This document shows positions 24,161 through 38,352 of a DNA stretch of 64,000 bases, piece by piece (the first letter of the stretch is position 1; every line of letters begins with the position of its first letter). Where the stretch lies: assembly GCA_030386875.1 (NCBI GenBank), contig CM059562.1, positions 22,869,360 to 22,933,359 of the forward strand, written 5' to 3'. A program made the translations under genes and the position numbers. The stretch is from Morinoia aosen (lineage: Eukaryota > Arthropoda > Malacostraca > Amphipoda > Talitridae). The notes beneath the pieces are model-generated. The model did no database searches. It was not told where the DNA came from and saw nothing but the letters and a program-made list of their open reading frames with translations.

Positions 24161-27100
24161 TTTTTGAGACGAAGGAAATATCTATAAGTATGGTGGGAAA
24201 CGTCTATACTCCAATCGTATAGGTTTCCGGTCTTCTAATGAATGAGACCAAAAGAGCTGATCATGCTAACGTGGTGCGTATCGTTCTTCTTTTGTCTTGG
24301 AGAAATCTGATACCATGCGCTTAGTGAAAATTTAGAAAAATAATTGTTTTCGTATGTATCATCGAAGTCAGGCACCTTGTGTAATTATTGAGTACAACTG
24401 AGAACTCTAACATACTCGTATAGTACAAAATTTATTAAAGTATAAAATGTCATGAAGAACTGAGCTGACATATGAGATGAGGCACTTCAAATGAATTGTC
24501 AGATATTAATTTTATACTTATCAAATCCATTATAGAATATCTCAGTATTTTGTAGACTGTCTTTTCCGCCCACTAATGGCTTACAGCTAATTTGTTTACA
24601 CAGTGTGACAATCTCATACCCGCGCTTCTGTCCTTAGTGGGTCAGGTCGAGTGGTCGGCATTCTGAAGAACATAAAAACGGAGAGCGACTTTGTTTTCAG
24701 TAAATATAGTAATATTCAGTGCGGTGTTTTTTATCAAAAAGAAAAGTTCAACGATCTTACCTGTGTACATGAATGCCTGCATACTAGTCTTCTCAGAATG
24801 AAATATTTCATGTGTTTACAGGCGAGTATGTGACTGCTCTTAAGGTGCATTCAGTACACTTGACACATCTTGGTAGTCTTTTGAAAACCTTAAGTGAAAA
24901 TTCAGTTTTGCTTTACTTTCACGCGCTGCAATTTCGCATCTCAGATGACACCGTCCGTGTGAAACGGTCGTGGCTTCACTCACTTTCTGCGGGCGCAGTG
25001 CAGTAGGAGTGACGGAATCTCTGGAACGCCAATCAAATCTGAGTTATTTGAATGATCTTCTTTCGACTTGATATTCCAGGGCCATCTTCTGCTATTCGTA
25101 TACCATCTTATGAAAACTTGTTGCTTTGTTACGCGACATTCCGGTCTGTTTACGAAAGCTTTCTTTCAATTTTGTGTACCGGTCTTCACGAATGTATGAT
25201 ACTTTAATGCTGTATCTTCTCACTAAAATTCATTGAGAATGAAGACAAATTTACAACCCATCGCTTTCATTACCAGTTTGTACTCAATCTGTTTGAATTG
25301 GTTCATAATGAATGCAGTTATTACACCCCAAAATAACTTCAGTAATATGGGCCACTTCGTCTTAATCTATTCCACCAGTGCTGCTCAGAGACCATCGCCT
25401 TCTACTCGCTCTGAGATCATCATCTAACAGTGCTATGAATATCGTCAAACTTCTGCCCTCAGATCGGCGGAAATAATTACATTACATTGGACTTGGCGTC
25501 ACTGGCTTTTCCGAACGCGAGGATGTTTGTCTATGGTGCCTGACGTAGTGCTATATGAAGAGAAATTGCGCCGTCTCTGTTTCGATGTCACGCACGGGCT
25601 TAACAGTGCATGGCTAATTCCCACTCTCTGTACTTCATGCACGCATCAGCTCCTGATAGCAAACTTGATTGATGTCTTGTAACAAAGCAACCCTCCCTCT
25701 AAATGTGTATCAGACTCATTTTGGCACGGCGGCAGCAGCGCTATCACAGTTGGCAGCGTGCTTCAGTCACGGTGGTGGTGGTGCAGGTGGTGTATGCGGC
25801 AGCGTTGCAACTTGCAAGAGTCAAGCTGAGTTTCTATGTTCAGTAGTGACTAGTGAGTTGGTGCTCGGTGACTGATACGCTCGTGCAACGCACGGCACTA
25901 TCGCTCGGTCGGGACAGACGCTTTCGCGGTTGTCACTTCTCCACATTCTGCTATACTAGCTGATACAGATGTGGAGTTGGAGTTGATAATAGGATGTGCC
26001 TTTTCATACCCAGCAATTTTTTACTACACTTTGTACGAATTACGAGTGAATGTTTAATTCAATTGAATCATACAAAAATGATTATTGGTTGTAGAACAGT
26101 CTGCGAATTTGGCACGTGCTACATTGAACTGCAGCGCTTTCAGTCATCTATAATGTACCATCATATCAATGAAATTCAAAGCCTTTTACTATAGCTTGAA
26201 TCAAGTTCTCACGGTTTATCAAAAAGTTACACGGCTTCTGAAATGAACTGCTACAATCACGAATACATCGTGACGATCACTGGACTGGGTGTGCATTGGG
26301 ACCTCCGAGCAAACTTGGAAGTGCGCGCAAACTAATCTTTCAAGTCTTAAATAACGGCGCTAATGAGAGCAGTGGAACATACGACAGAAATTGACACTCA
26401 GCCCGTTTCAGTGATTAATTGTTTCTGAATGCAGTCCTCAATATTGTAGATAGCTAATGATCGAATTGTGATGTAACCAACCTCAGAGTTCACACGACTC
26501 GTTCATTAGGAGATCATGTGATTTTAGCATATGCGCAAGCGTTTATTTTCACTCAATTATCATCAGAATAAATACTATACTTACGAACTACCACGAGACG
26601 TTAAGTGGAACAGCGATATTTTCTTGAAGACCACTTTGAGAAATTTCTGCCATTGATAAAGTGATATTGGAGCTGTCTCGCGTACATTTTAACCGTCGAA
26701 AAGAAACTTTATGGATATCAAATGAATTTTTTGACTAACTAAAACAAGCTTCTAAAGCATGAGTTTCAACATGCTTCAGAATCAGAAAACCATTATCCTA
26801 TCAGGCTCATGGGCATGAGAGCATTTTTAGCACTGCTCGTTAGGAGCTCAATGCCACCAACGCTACGACTGCATCAGCGCGAGGCCGAGACGATGCGTGC
26901 TCTACTCAGCTCAGAGATCAATTCTTCCCTGCGGCTAGACGCGACGTTAACTAACGTCGTAACTGCAAGAATGATTGACTAATTCTGGGCCTTCATTGCT
27001 CTTACTGCCCGCACGAAACGGACAATGTTGTGAATAACTGGTGCCTGTGTGCGTATAAAAGCAATGATTTGTTTAATTGTGCATATAACATAAATGCTGA

Positions 27101-27724
27101 TGCATTATTTGCGCCAGATCGAAGCCTCACAACAACCCCTCATGACTTGCTGAGGTGCGATAACAGATAAGCAGGCATAAGTAGGACTTGATTACGCCAC
27201 TTGAGAGCTCGAAAGTTAACTTAGGTGATCGTGACAACAGCAAGACAAAATGTTCATTGAGTGACTGTTGCTTGATGCGAGCTTTATGCATCACGTGGGT
27301 TTGTTAAATAGGGGTTCTACGCCATGAAAATATACTGAAATAATAAGTAAAAGTGAAAAATTTTTCAAGGGTATTCATGAGCCCTGGAAACATAAACAAT
27401 ATTTTTGGCAGCAGTACCATGCGAACCAGATGCTATGAAAAGTTGATGATTGGAATAACGAATTATTTTGTCCAAAGAGTGTCAAAAATTACAAAAAAGG
27501 AGTGACTAGTTCCTAGGATGGCTTACCAGAAACCACCATGTCTGTTCAATTGTGAGGGCGATGTACGAAAGCGTGGGCGGTGAACTGCAAATATAGGAAT
27601 TGAAATTGGGTGAAATCTTTATGTGGAGGAATTACCCCCTTTTGAACCACTTCTACGGGAAAATTATTTCTGAGTTTTATTTCCCAGCTAACGCGAAGGC
27701 TTTTCAGGGTTAGGTAGAGGTAGA
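24161..27724. other. Unassigned sequence
   Basis: No gene recognised. A CpG-containing, GC-richer patch at 25690-25930, with a GGTGGTGGTG run, stands out from the AT-rich surroundings and could be a promoter-proximal or transposon fragment. No coding frame supports either. Confidence 0.35.
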
Positions 27725-27798
27725 TTAGGTGATATTGTTAGGTTAGGGTAAGCATTAATGTTTAGGTGATATTGTTAGGTTAGGGTAAGCATTAATGT
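27725..27798. repeat. Perfect 37-bp tandem duplication with TTAGG-like motifs
   Basis: Two identical 37-bp copies (27725-27761 and 27762-27798) contain TTAGGTGATATTGTTAGG followed by TTAGGGTAAGCATTAATGT. They adjoin GGGTTAGGTAGAGGTAGA. This is not a telomeric array, because TTAGG units are isolated, but the perfect identity implies a recent event. Confidence 0.9.
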
Positions 27799-29691
27799 AG
27801 CTAATCTTGAAACAAACAACCTTAACTCCTTAAGTTTTCACTCTGGTATGTTTTCCATGTTGCTATTTTTCAACTAAATCAGTTTTCGTTGAACAAATTC
27901 AAGCTATTGTGCTGCGTACGCAATTTTAATTATTGGGAAATTCCTTGGATAGATATAAATGCATGACCGCTTAGGATAGATTACTTAAAATTACATTAGG
28001 CTTGGTTAAGTTAAGATGAACTATGAATTAATACTATTAATTTTCTAAAAACAAGCTTCAAATTTTTCACGTTGGCATACTTTCTCCATTGCTATTTTAC
28101 CTCGTTGAAACTTTCCCCAGTGGCCATTATCGTGCATGGATAGTTCGTTGGTAGCTCCTCCAATGACAGTTCACCCTGCGGCAAATCACCTAAAATCGAG
28201 AACATTATGAATGCGAAAATTTGGCCGAAGTCTAGAGCGTTGTGATTTAGAGCGACGGGACGTGTTAACGGCGCATATTTAAAAAAGAATTGATGCAGAC
28301 TGTGAATTTTCAAGTGTAATACTGCACGCATTGAAGACTAAATTTTAAATGTAACGTTGAATCCAGTACATGGAAATAATGAGGGAATATTAGCATGAGT
28401 AAAGTAACGAGGTGAAACATAGACAAGAGTGTGACTGCTATTATGTCTGATAAGGAAACTTAGGACGCAGCCAATGATCTGAAATTGGTTGAATAAATGT
28501 AACATGCGTTCTTTGAAGGAGTAGAATTAGGGGAATTTTAGAAACGAAATCGAAGACTGCTGGCTTTTGATATTGGTTGGGTTCATCACAAATTAAAGAA
28601 TGAGTTTCGACCCCTGAAAAATGATGGATGTCGTAAAAACACGTTTTAAATATAAACTTAATTTTGATAGATAGGTAAAGTGGAAGAAAATTGATGAAAT
28701 CATTGTCGATGAGTCTACTCGATTCTTACACTGACTGTTTCCATCACGTTACATTTGCCCAATCTGGTCTTTTTGTAAAAAATGTGGGACTCTTTGGCAG
28801 TTATGAAATATGTCGTAAAAACTAACATAATTAACTGCTTATATGAGTCCCTCGTTCGTGATGAATTACTCGAGTTCTTTCAGTGTACTTTTTTAAATGA
28901 AATGTTTACTCTCTTTATAACTTTTAAGTGACGTCTAGAAAGAGTTCATGAATGATTGAATTGCCCACACCGGCGCTCGCAGGCCCTGATGACAGCGCGC
29001 TCAACGTTGCAGTGGCGCGGGACTGAAAGCCAAACTTTTTGTGGCTCATTAAATGGCCCCTGCGGCGCCTCGGCCTGAGTCCACACTCGCATCTATTGAA
29101 GTGAACGAGTCTCGCGCATTAATTACTTTCTTTGGTAATAAAATGAAATACAAATTTTTTTATCGGTTGGATCAGCCCCAAGCGTTTCTGATCTTCGGTG
29201 GAGCTGCGCTGCTGCCGTCTACAGCCTCCTGGTCGCAGCTCGGCTGTCGACATTCCATGTTCTATTCTGCACAAAAATGCATGTGATAAACAAAATTTTT
29301 CCTTTCGTTTTTGGTTCATCGTAGAAATTCAATCCTGAAAATACTACAGAGGAATGTAATACTGGGTCTTCCCTCACACTTCTGGGTATAATCTAACTTT
29401 GAATTGAACGGGGGAGGTTTAAAACTTGGCTAAACATTTGTAAAAACAGAGTGATTATGAACTCGTTCAGGCACTTCTTTGGTGCTAACCAATAGCTCTT
29501 TCTTTAGTCTCTTTGCTTCGGTTTCTTATGAAATTTTTTTTTGAATATGTGACTAAAGAATAAATTTTACTGAGTTTTCCCGCTTAAGCGTGGGAATAAA
29601 TCTAGATGTCTTTCGTTTTATAAATATGTCTTTACGTCATCGAGGAAATAGTAATGTCCCATTGCTCACTACGTGTTCGACGCGGGAACGT
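27799..29691. other. Unassigned sequence
   Basis: No gene recognised. A GC-richer patch at 28965-29105 contains a short plus-strand open frame starting at 29053 that has no known motif. Confidence 0.35.
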
Positions 29692-29811
29692 GAGCTCAAT
29701 CCCTCGTGTCGGCTCTGCAGTTGTATTTGAGTGAGCTCAATCCCTCGTGTCGGCTCTGCAGTTGTATTTGAGTGAGCACAATCCCTCGTGTCCGCTCTGC
29801 AGTTGTATTTA
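29692..29811. repeat. 41-bp minisatellite, three copies
   Basis: The unit begins GAGCTCAATCCCTCGTGTCG and ends TTGTATTTGAGT. Copies start at 29692, 29733 and 29774; the third has GAGCACAA and TCCGC variants and is truncated. The 122-codon minus-strand frame at 29637-30005 runs through it and shows no domain. Confidence 0.92.
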
Positions 29812-32800
29812 AAAATGTCCTGAATGTCCTGACGTAGTAAGAGTGTCATTTGGGCACGGGTGTTCTGCCGTTGTGCAGTGAGAATATCTTTGAGCTGCGA
29901 GAACGATGGAGTCTTTCCTCTTTCTAACCTCGTTTGCAGTGCAGGCAATGTGTCACACAAAAAAAGAAATGCGCACAAAGACTCAAAATAGTAGGAAATT
30001 ACCAAAAAGTCGTTCTAGATATACTTGAAGGCTACTCCTCTTTTTATTGGGATCCCTATAAAAATTATTGCTAGATTTAGAACAGTTTGAATGTCGTGTT
30101 CACGTAGAAAGTTTTTGCTGGTTCGTGAAACATTGAGCGCCTTTCTACATTTGTTCGCTTTACTTTCTCACTTAGCCATGGCATGTCATTAGGTGAGAAT
30201 GCAATGATTTTATGTTAACATTTAGGTCAAGGCATTATGAGTGAACCATCTGTGCCTCAAAAGTTTAGTCCTAATATTCAAATAGAGAAGGTTTCGTTTT
30301 CTATTAACAACTGTCCTGCTCCTGCCACAACAGATTGCCATTAAGCTAAAGCGGTCTCTCTCTTTCAAAAAGTAATCACCGGTGACGGCAGCGCCTGTTA
30401 GTGGTACATTTATTGCAGTAATATCATTAGAGCAATGGAAGACTTCGTTCGAACCTTCATAAATGCATTTAATATCATACTCCCAAGCACGGAAGAGGCC
30501 GTTAAAACGACTATAGTCTTGGTGTTTTCTCCATTTTTGCTGTGAAGTTTCACAGAAAGGAATTTTGTAACTTTGCATTAATATATGAATATGTAATTGA
30601 GAAAAGGCTTATTGCTTCTGAGCTTTGTCTTACACGTAATTACTGGTATTTCAAAGGCTGCCTTACATTTTTCCACTTTACGTTACTTCTTTAGAGTTGC
30701 AGTAATATTTCGCAAAAGAATTTGAAGGAAGAAATTTTATTTCATTTGCAGCATTCAATAGGTCACACAACTTATTTTTTCGCATAGTTTAGCGCTTTAG
30801 CGCTGTTTCCCCTTGCTTTTATTGCTGCAACCGGGGCTGCTAGCGCATTACCTGCCAGGAGACGCACGTCATCGCTGGTGTGGACTTTTCCTCGACCGAA
30901 CCGCTCCTGCACTTAGCTAATGATCCGCTACTCAGGCAGGAAACACTTCGGTGGGCCTTATTGTGTGAACGGGCGTAATTATTTCTTTTATTTGCGCTTC
31001 GGAAGAAAATAGCGACGTCATTGTGGTTGATCCCATTTTTTTATATTCGTGCTGTACCGCATTGTCCAAGATGTTTACTTTAGATTTGGCGACTCGTAGG
31101 TAAAGCTCTGCCGCAGCATTTCTTTAACGCATACAAACCTGAAAGGTTTGCTTAAACTGCCGGAGAAACTGTAAATTTGAATATGAATAAACCAGTAATT
31201 ACTGAAATAGTTCGCATCAGTACAAAATTTGTGAACATGCTCAAAAGGCTGCAAGTGCGGTGTTTTGAAAGTTGTATGCTTGTTTTACAATAGTTCAAGC
31301 CAGTACAACTCTTTAATTAGTTCATAGAAAATTCAACAAATACTTCTGATATAAAAGTGAGAACACTAGAATTTGAGGTGGCACAGGAGTCCCAAACGAA
31401 GATCCACTTAAAAGTGCATTACAAGTTCGTTCATCCCTCATCTGTACGAGGGCCGCGGCTACAGCCTGAGTGAGGTGCTCGACTGGAAACCGTTTTTAGG
31501 CGAGCCAGAAGGCTGAGGTTGTAATCCTTCCTTCCACTCAAGAAAGCATCACACGTGGTTGGTGCAGAAGCTGCAGCTCTGCAGACCACGAGTTTGGTCC
31601 TGGCAAGAGCAGTTTCGTAGCCCATGGCCGGATATTGAGGACATCCTGTCGCTTCCCAGCAGCCTTGCTTCTCTTGCTACGCAGGCTTTTCTTGCTCGCT
31701 TTCTTTGTGCTTCTTCGCACAGTTCCACCAACGAAATTGAACGTGCAACCTCATAAATCCAAGGCTATGAGTTACAGTGTGAAGGGCCCAGTGACAGCTA
31801 TCAGGTTGTGTAAAACGAATTTTTAAGGAATCGGAAGTTTGCGAAAAGACAGAAACATGCTAGATATTTTAGTAAAATTATCGATTCGAATTTTTTTATT
31901 GATCCTGCAATGAATGGCAAAAAAATTCATCTTCGCAACCATTTCTAAACGACATTTAGGTCAACCGAATCAACGTCTAAAAATTTCTGTGCGTCAGTTC
32001 ACGTTTTCCCGTCACGCTTCAACATAGATACAAGTTTACTTTGACGGCACGAAGCACAGATTTACTCTGCACCGGCGCGCGTGCGATGCCTGCAGAATAC
32101 CAGGCATTAAATTATGGCAGTTATGCATCCATATTCTGACGAGGAAAATGAATTCTAAATCCTTTTAAACTTGTTTATATATTGACATACATAGTATCAT
32201 CAAATGAAATTTTTTTGCTTAAATATTGATTTTTAAATCAACTGTACAAATAACTCTAATTATTACTTACGCACCTGATCAGGAAAAAATATAAAATATC
32301 TTTGAAGATGAGTGAAACTGCCTTAATAGTGGACTCGAAAATGAGTATAAATTATAGTCCAAGACTGTTTGGAAATAGTTGTTCACTCATTGTTGAACAC
32401 CTTCTCCGACTCAAAATGCGGTTTCTTAACGCAATTTAGTCCGTTCTCAGACAGCTTCTTATCACCCACCGGAGCGATTCTATCAACCCACGATGCACGG
32501 GAAGAAGCATCACTTGAGATCTCTGCACTGCCGCGACTTGGAAACAAAGCTTGCCAACTGCCCGAAGTCCACAACTTGCAGTCCATAAATCAATTCTTCA
32601 ACAGATTTTATCAGTTGTCAAGTTCGTCATTAACTTCATGTTCTGAGAGGTTCAATAGTTCAGCAAGAAAATGAAGGCTTTGTGACGTCTGTCACTTGAA
32701 AAAAACAATGCACGTTAAGTGAGATCGTAATATTCGCTTTCTACATTATCATCATACTATCCTCATCATCTTTTTCAACTCAGCTCAGCATTCTCTGAAA

Positions 32801-33778
32801 TTGAAATAAATCCGTAAAATTGAATGTCTTTGAAAATATCTACTTCTATCTATGAGGAAAAACTTCAAAGAATACCTTCAGGACTATGGACATTCATAGC
32901 ACTGTCCTCGGTAGACTTATTACTAGCTAAGCGCTCAAGCTTCATCTGTATCCCATTTCTTCTCACTCTTTTTCCAACTGCTATGTAGAAAGACTCGCTG
33001 ATAGGATCGAGGAAAAGACCAGTGTACGACACGTGGCTCTAATATGAGACCGTGAAATAACAAATCACTGCTCACGTCTTGGATGATTTTCCCAGGCACG
33101 TGTCACGCTGACGACGCTATAGCGGCGCACTGTGCGTCTTGTATAATACTGTGCTCAAATTATTCCTCTTGTCTTTCGGTGCGTCTTCTGTGATGATGCG
33201 CGTCTTCTGTCTTGGGTTGTGTGTACTTTAGGCTCGTATTGTGCGCTGACATATTCGTCTTGTGGGTGTGTGTGTGTTTTACTAGGGTTCTAACTTCGAT
33301 GAATAAACCTAAACTACAGGGTTCTGACTTCCATTTCTGACGTATTTTGTTTAATCATCTATGAATTAAGTAAATGGTTGTTCAACGGACCCATTGCCAA
33401 CGAACATCATTGGTTGCTTGTGTAAGCAGCTGTGAAAATAAATTCAAGTTTTAAGAACTAGACACCTGGTGAGAATTTTAACGCAGTGTATAAAACTGTT
33501 CTAAGAATTTGTCTGAGTGTGCGCTGCAAGTTTACCGACAAGTTATAAATAGTTGCTGTACATGGTGGGTGAGATCGCACACTGTGCAACTGGCAGATCT
33601 GGTGTGGCAGGTTTATTGCTAAGAAATAGAGGGTGCGCGCGTTTGTAGGACTGATGGCAAGGGCACTTAAGTTACGTTGCACGTTCTGTAACCGGGCCTA
33701 TAGCATCTAAAAGATCCCTTATTATTGTGGTATAGTTGCGCCCTGATTATTGTGCTAGACGTGCAGTATCCTGGTATA
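29812..33778. other. Unassigned sequence
   Basis: No recognised gene. The minus-strand frame at 30222-30578 (118 codons from ATG) has no known motif. Overlapping 60-65-codon frames on both strands at 31430-31760, in a GC-richer block, are basic or Leu-rich but unrecognised. Confidence 0.35.
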
Positions 33779-33829
33779 CTCGACATCTTTGGTTCCTCGA
33801 CATCTTTGGTTACTCGACATCTTTGGTTC
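33779..33829. repeat. 17-bp tandem repeat, three copies
   Basis: CTCGACATCTTTGGTTC repeats three times at 17-bp spacing with one substitution in the middle copy. It is too short and recent to carry further information. Confidence 0.9.
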
Positions 33830-36800
33830 CTGTTTTAAATCACACGTTTTCTCAACAGGTTTAAGATTAAAAAAAAGAAGTATATTTGGAGAACGTAAGA
33901 TGTGTGTTATTTTAATTTTACTTAGCTTCCAATCCTGTAGACAAATTTGCGCGCATTTTTCATGATATACACTTACTTAAAAGTGATTCGCAAATTTTAA
34001 AACTTACAAAACACAGGACACTGAAATAAGCAACGGAATTTATCAACAAGGTTTTATGTGAATATCAACTAGAAATTCAATCCTGTCAAGCTAACGCAGG
34101 GATTTATGCTTCATTTTTTTGTGATGTGAAAAGAAAACTACTTAAATAACGGGAGAGGTAATGTATTGTCCAGGATGACACACACATCTCTCCCTGTGGT
34201 CAAGTGATGGTACATCGCTTTCGAGAGCTGCTAAGCTGGCGTACTGATACAGTGACAGCTCACTGTGAAATATTGTGTTTGTGAACTGCAAACTCTGTTT
34301 CTGGGTTGAAATACGTGTTTGTGTAGTGAAGCTTTATCTAGCCAATAGCGTGTACCTACCATGCGCATCTTGAAGTTCATCTGGAAAAAAATCTGGTTCG
34401 ACAGGACGTCCTTGTGACTGTTAGATAAATATAAAGGCTTCATCCAGACGTGTTAATCATGACCCTGCCTACTCAACCACACTGGTGTGGTCGACAAGAG
34501 GCTTCTGGTGGCGGGCACCAGCTGCTGTACCACCGCCACCTGCAGCACAACCCCGCCATGGTGGGGTCATGGGGGTGCTGCTCCCCCATACTCCACCACG
34601 TCGCTCCGCCGTGGACCGAGCAGGCCCTCCGTCGGCATAGCGCCCCCGGGTGAGGCAAGATAGTCTTTTTCATTTGCCAGGGCTTCAAGCTATGGGACAG
34701 CTGCGATTTCTTTTAGATTGAAGGAGAGGTTCGTTCCTCGACTGCAATGTGATGTTGGAAATAGCGTTCTATGGTTCGGGCATGCCAGTGGGCACAGGTT
34801 GTGTGTTGTACTGTTGTGTGGAAGCCTATGAATGCGATGAGATATTTAAATTTAAAGTTATTTAAAATAAAAACTAGAATTTTAGGTCAATTACAGCAAG
34901 AACTTAACATCTCAACTTGCATTTACTCTCACTCATTTGTCTCACATGCATTTTTGTCCTTCAGCGTCTTTTGTTTTTTTTATAACTGAAAATGTCTTTG
35001 GAATAAGCGTTATAATCGATCAGGTTAAGTTTGACAAGTACTCTTCTTAATTCATTCGTATATTAGGAACCAAATATCAGTTGAATCATGTATACGAGAT
35101 TTTTTTTTCGAAATGTTACTTCTGGTTTGACTCCTTGCTCTGGATTTTACTGCCAGCTTTTGTGCTCGTTTGCGTGTTGCGAGACGACCTGTAAACCCTC
35201 AGCCTGCTGCATAAAACTTTTCATGACTTGCGTCAGGAATAAACAATTCTGTGTTTCTACGCTAAACACAGTGCAGCTTCGTGCTATCTTATCAGCACAT
35301 GTGCGTTCGAAATTTCAGATTCCACATTTTATTTAAATTCAACTTTCATAGAGAAATATCTCTGGACCTTTGTTCATGTTATGTTTTAAAAAACTTAAGA
35401 ATTATTAGAATGTGTAGTTTGTTGGAGTTATTCGCCCACATCTTGCTTCTTCTAACAATGCCTAATGTAAGTATTCCCACTTAACAAATTAGAAGCCTTC
35501 AATTGAATTAATTATATTTTAACATCGTAGAAGGGTTTCGTTATTTTTTAAACGTCAGTGTACCGATAACATATACAAATATATATATATATATATAAAG
35601 TGCGAAAGTAAGAGATTGATGATTTTTCAAAACTTCAAGCTTATAATAAGATCTAATTTCGTAAAGATATTGCCGCGTATCTATGTTGAACCTCTAATGC
35701 TGACATCTTTTTTATAATTTGGAATTTCATTTCTTTTTTCTAGCTGTGGGCGAGCGTTACGATCCATTCATGTTTCGTAATATAAAAATATACTCCGACG
35801 CGTAAATAAAGCTTTAAGCCTGGCAAGTGGCGGTGGTGCTCTATCACGAGCTCGTTATTTAATTAAATTTAATGACCTCAGTTCAAATTCATAACAAGAC
35901 CCGTGAACATGCAAGCTTGTGATGAATTCTGGGCACCACTTAAACTAAAGGAATTGTTGCGCATGCGCTGAAGCAACGTGCGCTCGTATGCATGATACCT
36001 GCACACCTCACTGAGGCGGAGCTCTTCTGTGTTGTACGAAGACTTGCGTGCCAAGTGTGAGCGATATTGCGCCTCTGATATGGCTTATCTTCTTCAACGT
36101 ATTTCTTCAGCTCACGCGCGAATGGCGTGAGCAACGAAATTCTGTCATTTGATAAGCTTGCTTGAAATGGCTTTGTGCCAGTTAATATGAGTTATTTGGG
36201 TCTTGTTATCTGGAGTGTTTAAATGAAATTTACGTCTCTTGAAATTCATTTTTGAACCTACTCATTAACTACGTCGAATATCAAAATTTTTACCTTTACG
36301 CGGCGAACATTGCTATTTTTGTTTCGGAATTCCATGGTCGAATTTTAAATCCTGAAAAATTTTAGAGATAAACTGCACAATAGTTGCGTTCGCTGACAAT
36401 TGCTGTACTAGAGTTTGCGGAATTTCAGGTGATATAAACAGGCAAGCGATCTATACATCAGTCACAATATCGCCTCTTATTATTAAAGTGACCCTGTAAT
36501 TATGCAGGTGATAATAACTTGAGCATTTCACAGTTAGGATGACCAGAGCCAATTTCTGTGAGGCGACTATCGAAAACCACGAAATGCAGAATGGAGTCGT
36601 TGAGACACCGTGACGTGACGCTTTAGATGAAGATAAAGTAGGGTAAATAATGCAAAACGTGTTTGCTGGTTTGTCTTTTGCTGAATATCGATTCCATATC
36701 ACCTCACTGCTCAGGGTTTAAATCTCCTGGTATTTCTTTCAGCCGGTCACGTGCGAAAATTATTCCCGAGACTCAGTTGAATGTGTACTGGGTGTGGTTG

Positions 36801-38283
36801 AATATAGGGGAAACTGGTGTAGCGAAGACCAGCTTTATAGCGACTCGCATGGTAGACCTGGGAGCACGTCACTGTTATTTCTTGCTTGTTTTCTTTTCCT
36901 ATGAAACCGTACTTCTGCTCTCATTTGCATACCTTGTCCTTTTGAGTGCATTTTTGCTCTCCCGCTCGAATCTTTCCGAAATTGCTGAAATCTGTTTCGC
37001 CATTGAGTTTGTCGTTTCCTTTTAATGTTTTTTCAAAGTTTGTTAAAAAACTTTTGAAAGCTCCTACAGAAAATATCATAATAGGTGAGTTTCTCATTAT
37101 CGCAAATGTTGTACAGACTAAAAAAAATGTGAGGCTTGAAACTGAATATCCTGTCAACAAAACTACTTTAAACCCGCTGGTGAACTCTGCTTCTATTGTT
37201 ATGATACAGGTAGTACATCCGACCTGAATTTTCACTTAGCAAAATAATATTCATTTTCCAAATGATTGAAAGCCTAGGCTAGGCAATTTCCATGTCTAAC
37301 AAATATCTCCTGCTCATTATGTCACTATTTTTTCTGTTAATTGTCACAGAATAATGCCTCACACTCATTTGCAGGTAGTCCATGAATTGATAAAGTGTAT
37401 TTTTAATATACATTAAGGTATATATTAAATTACTCAGAATACTTATTTACATATTTCTGTACACGTACTTGCTTTCGAAATAAATGATATTCGTACATTT
37501 TTCTACCATCATAATCCATTAAATGGCAATTTAAGCATTGTAGAAAAAAGAGGACTGCAAACATAACTTGCGGGAATCTACCACGTTTTCCCCAAGATCT
37601 CTTTCTATGCTGAGAGATGACCATACGAGTATAAGAACAGCTGCATTTCAGTCGTTGAATTATCGCTGATTAGATCTCACTTGTGATCAGTTTCGAAAGA
37701 ATTTAGTTACAGTTAAACGTTTGATACTCATTGTCATTCAGATAATTTTCTTACTGCGTTAGTTCAACGTCAGCAGATGCAGAAGACCGCCCATCGTTTC
37801 CCTACCTCTGAGGAGTTCCCTCGATGCCGCTGTGCAACCATAAGCTTACACTAGGAAGGAAAGCCTGATGACCCGAGGTGTGCTGCATATCTGGCTGTCG
37901 CTCACAGCAGTGAAGTGAGCGTCACTGCCGCTGCTGCCTGCCGGACGTTGTGGCCTTGGTGTTATTCTCGCCCGCAGAACGGCACTTACTGCAGCTCGGG
38001 CAGCGGCACCAGCTGCGGTGTCTGTTTTTTGGATGGCAGCGTGTGCAAGCTAAACACAATTACAAAGCTGCACGGCGTGTAAACCTCTCGTTGGAACGTT
38101 TTTGGAACGGAAAATTTTGTTGCCTGGCCCTCCACCGTAGGAAGTGTCGGGGGAAAATAAGTCCCCTAATTTTAAGTATCTATGATACTATCTAATTTTC
38201 ATAAGCTGCATTTTCAGGATGTAAAATCTTAAAATTATGTCGACGAAATTGACCTGTTGTGCAGTAATTCATGATGTAATAGA
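33830..38283. other. Unassigned sequence, with a GC-rich island at 34450-34660
   Basis: Mostly AT-rich with no recognised gene. The block at 34450-34660 is strongly GC-rich with several short palindromes (for example CCATGGTGGGGTCATGGGGG) and open frames on both strands without known motifs. An AT dinucleotide run lies at 35578-35597. Antisense overlapping frames at 36663-37235 are unrecognised. Confidence 0.35.
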
Positions 38284-38352
38284 TCGATAGCGCGCTAGAT
38301 AGCGTGCTAGGCGCGGTAATTTCTAGTCCTGAGTTCGAGTCTCGCGAACTCC
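38284..38352 (+). other. tRNA-like SINE head (candidate)
   Basis: GAGTTCGAGTCTCGC at 38331-38345 matches a pol III B box (TΨC arm) and can pair GAG with CTC. TAGCGCGCTAGATAGCG at 38288-38304 is a weak A-box candidate at roughly tRNA spacing. A full cloverleaf is not apparent, so a tRNA-derived SINE relic is more likely than a functional tRNA. No tail or target duplication was identified. Confidence 0.35.

Noticed and set aside
30222..30578. 118-codon minus-strand frame from an ATG
   Set aside because: Composition is plausible for a protein, but no known family or splice context was recognised.
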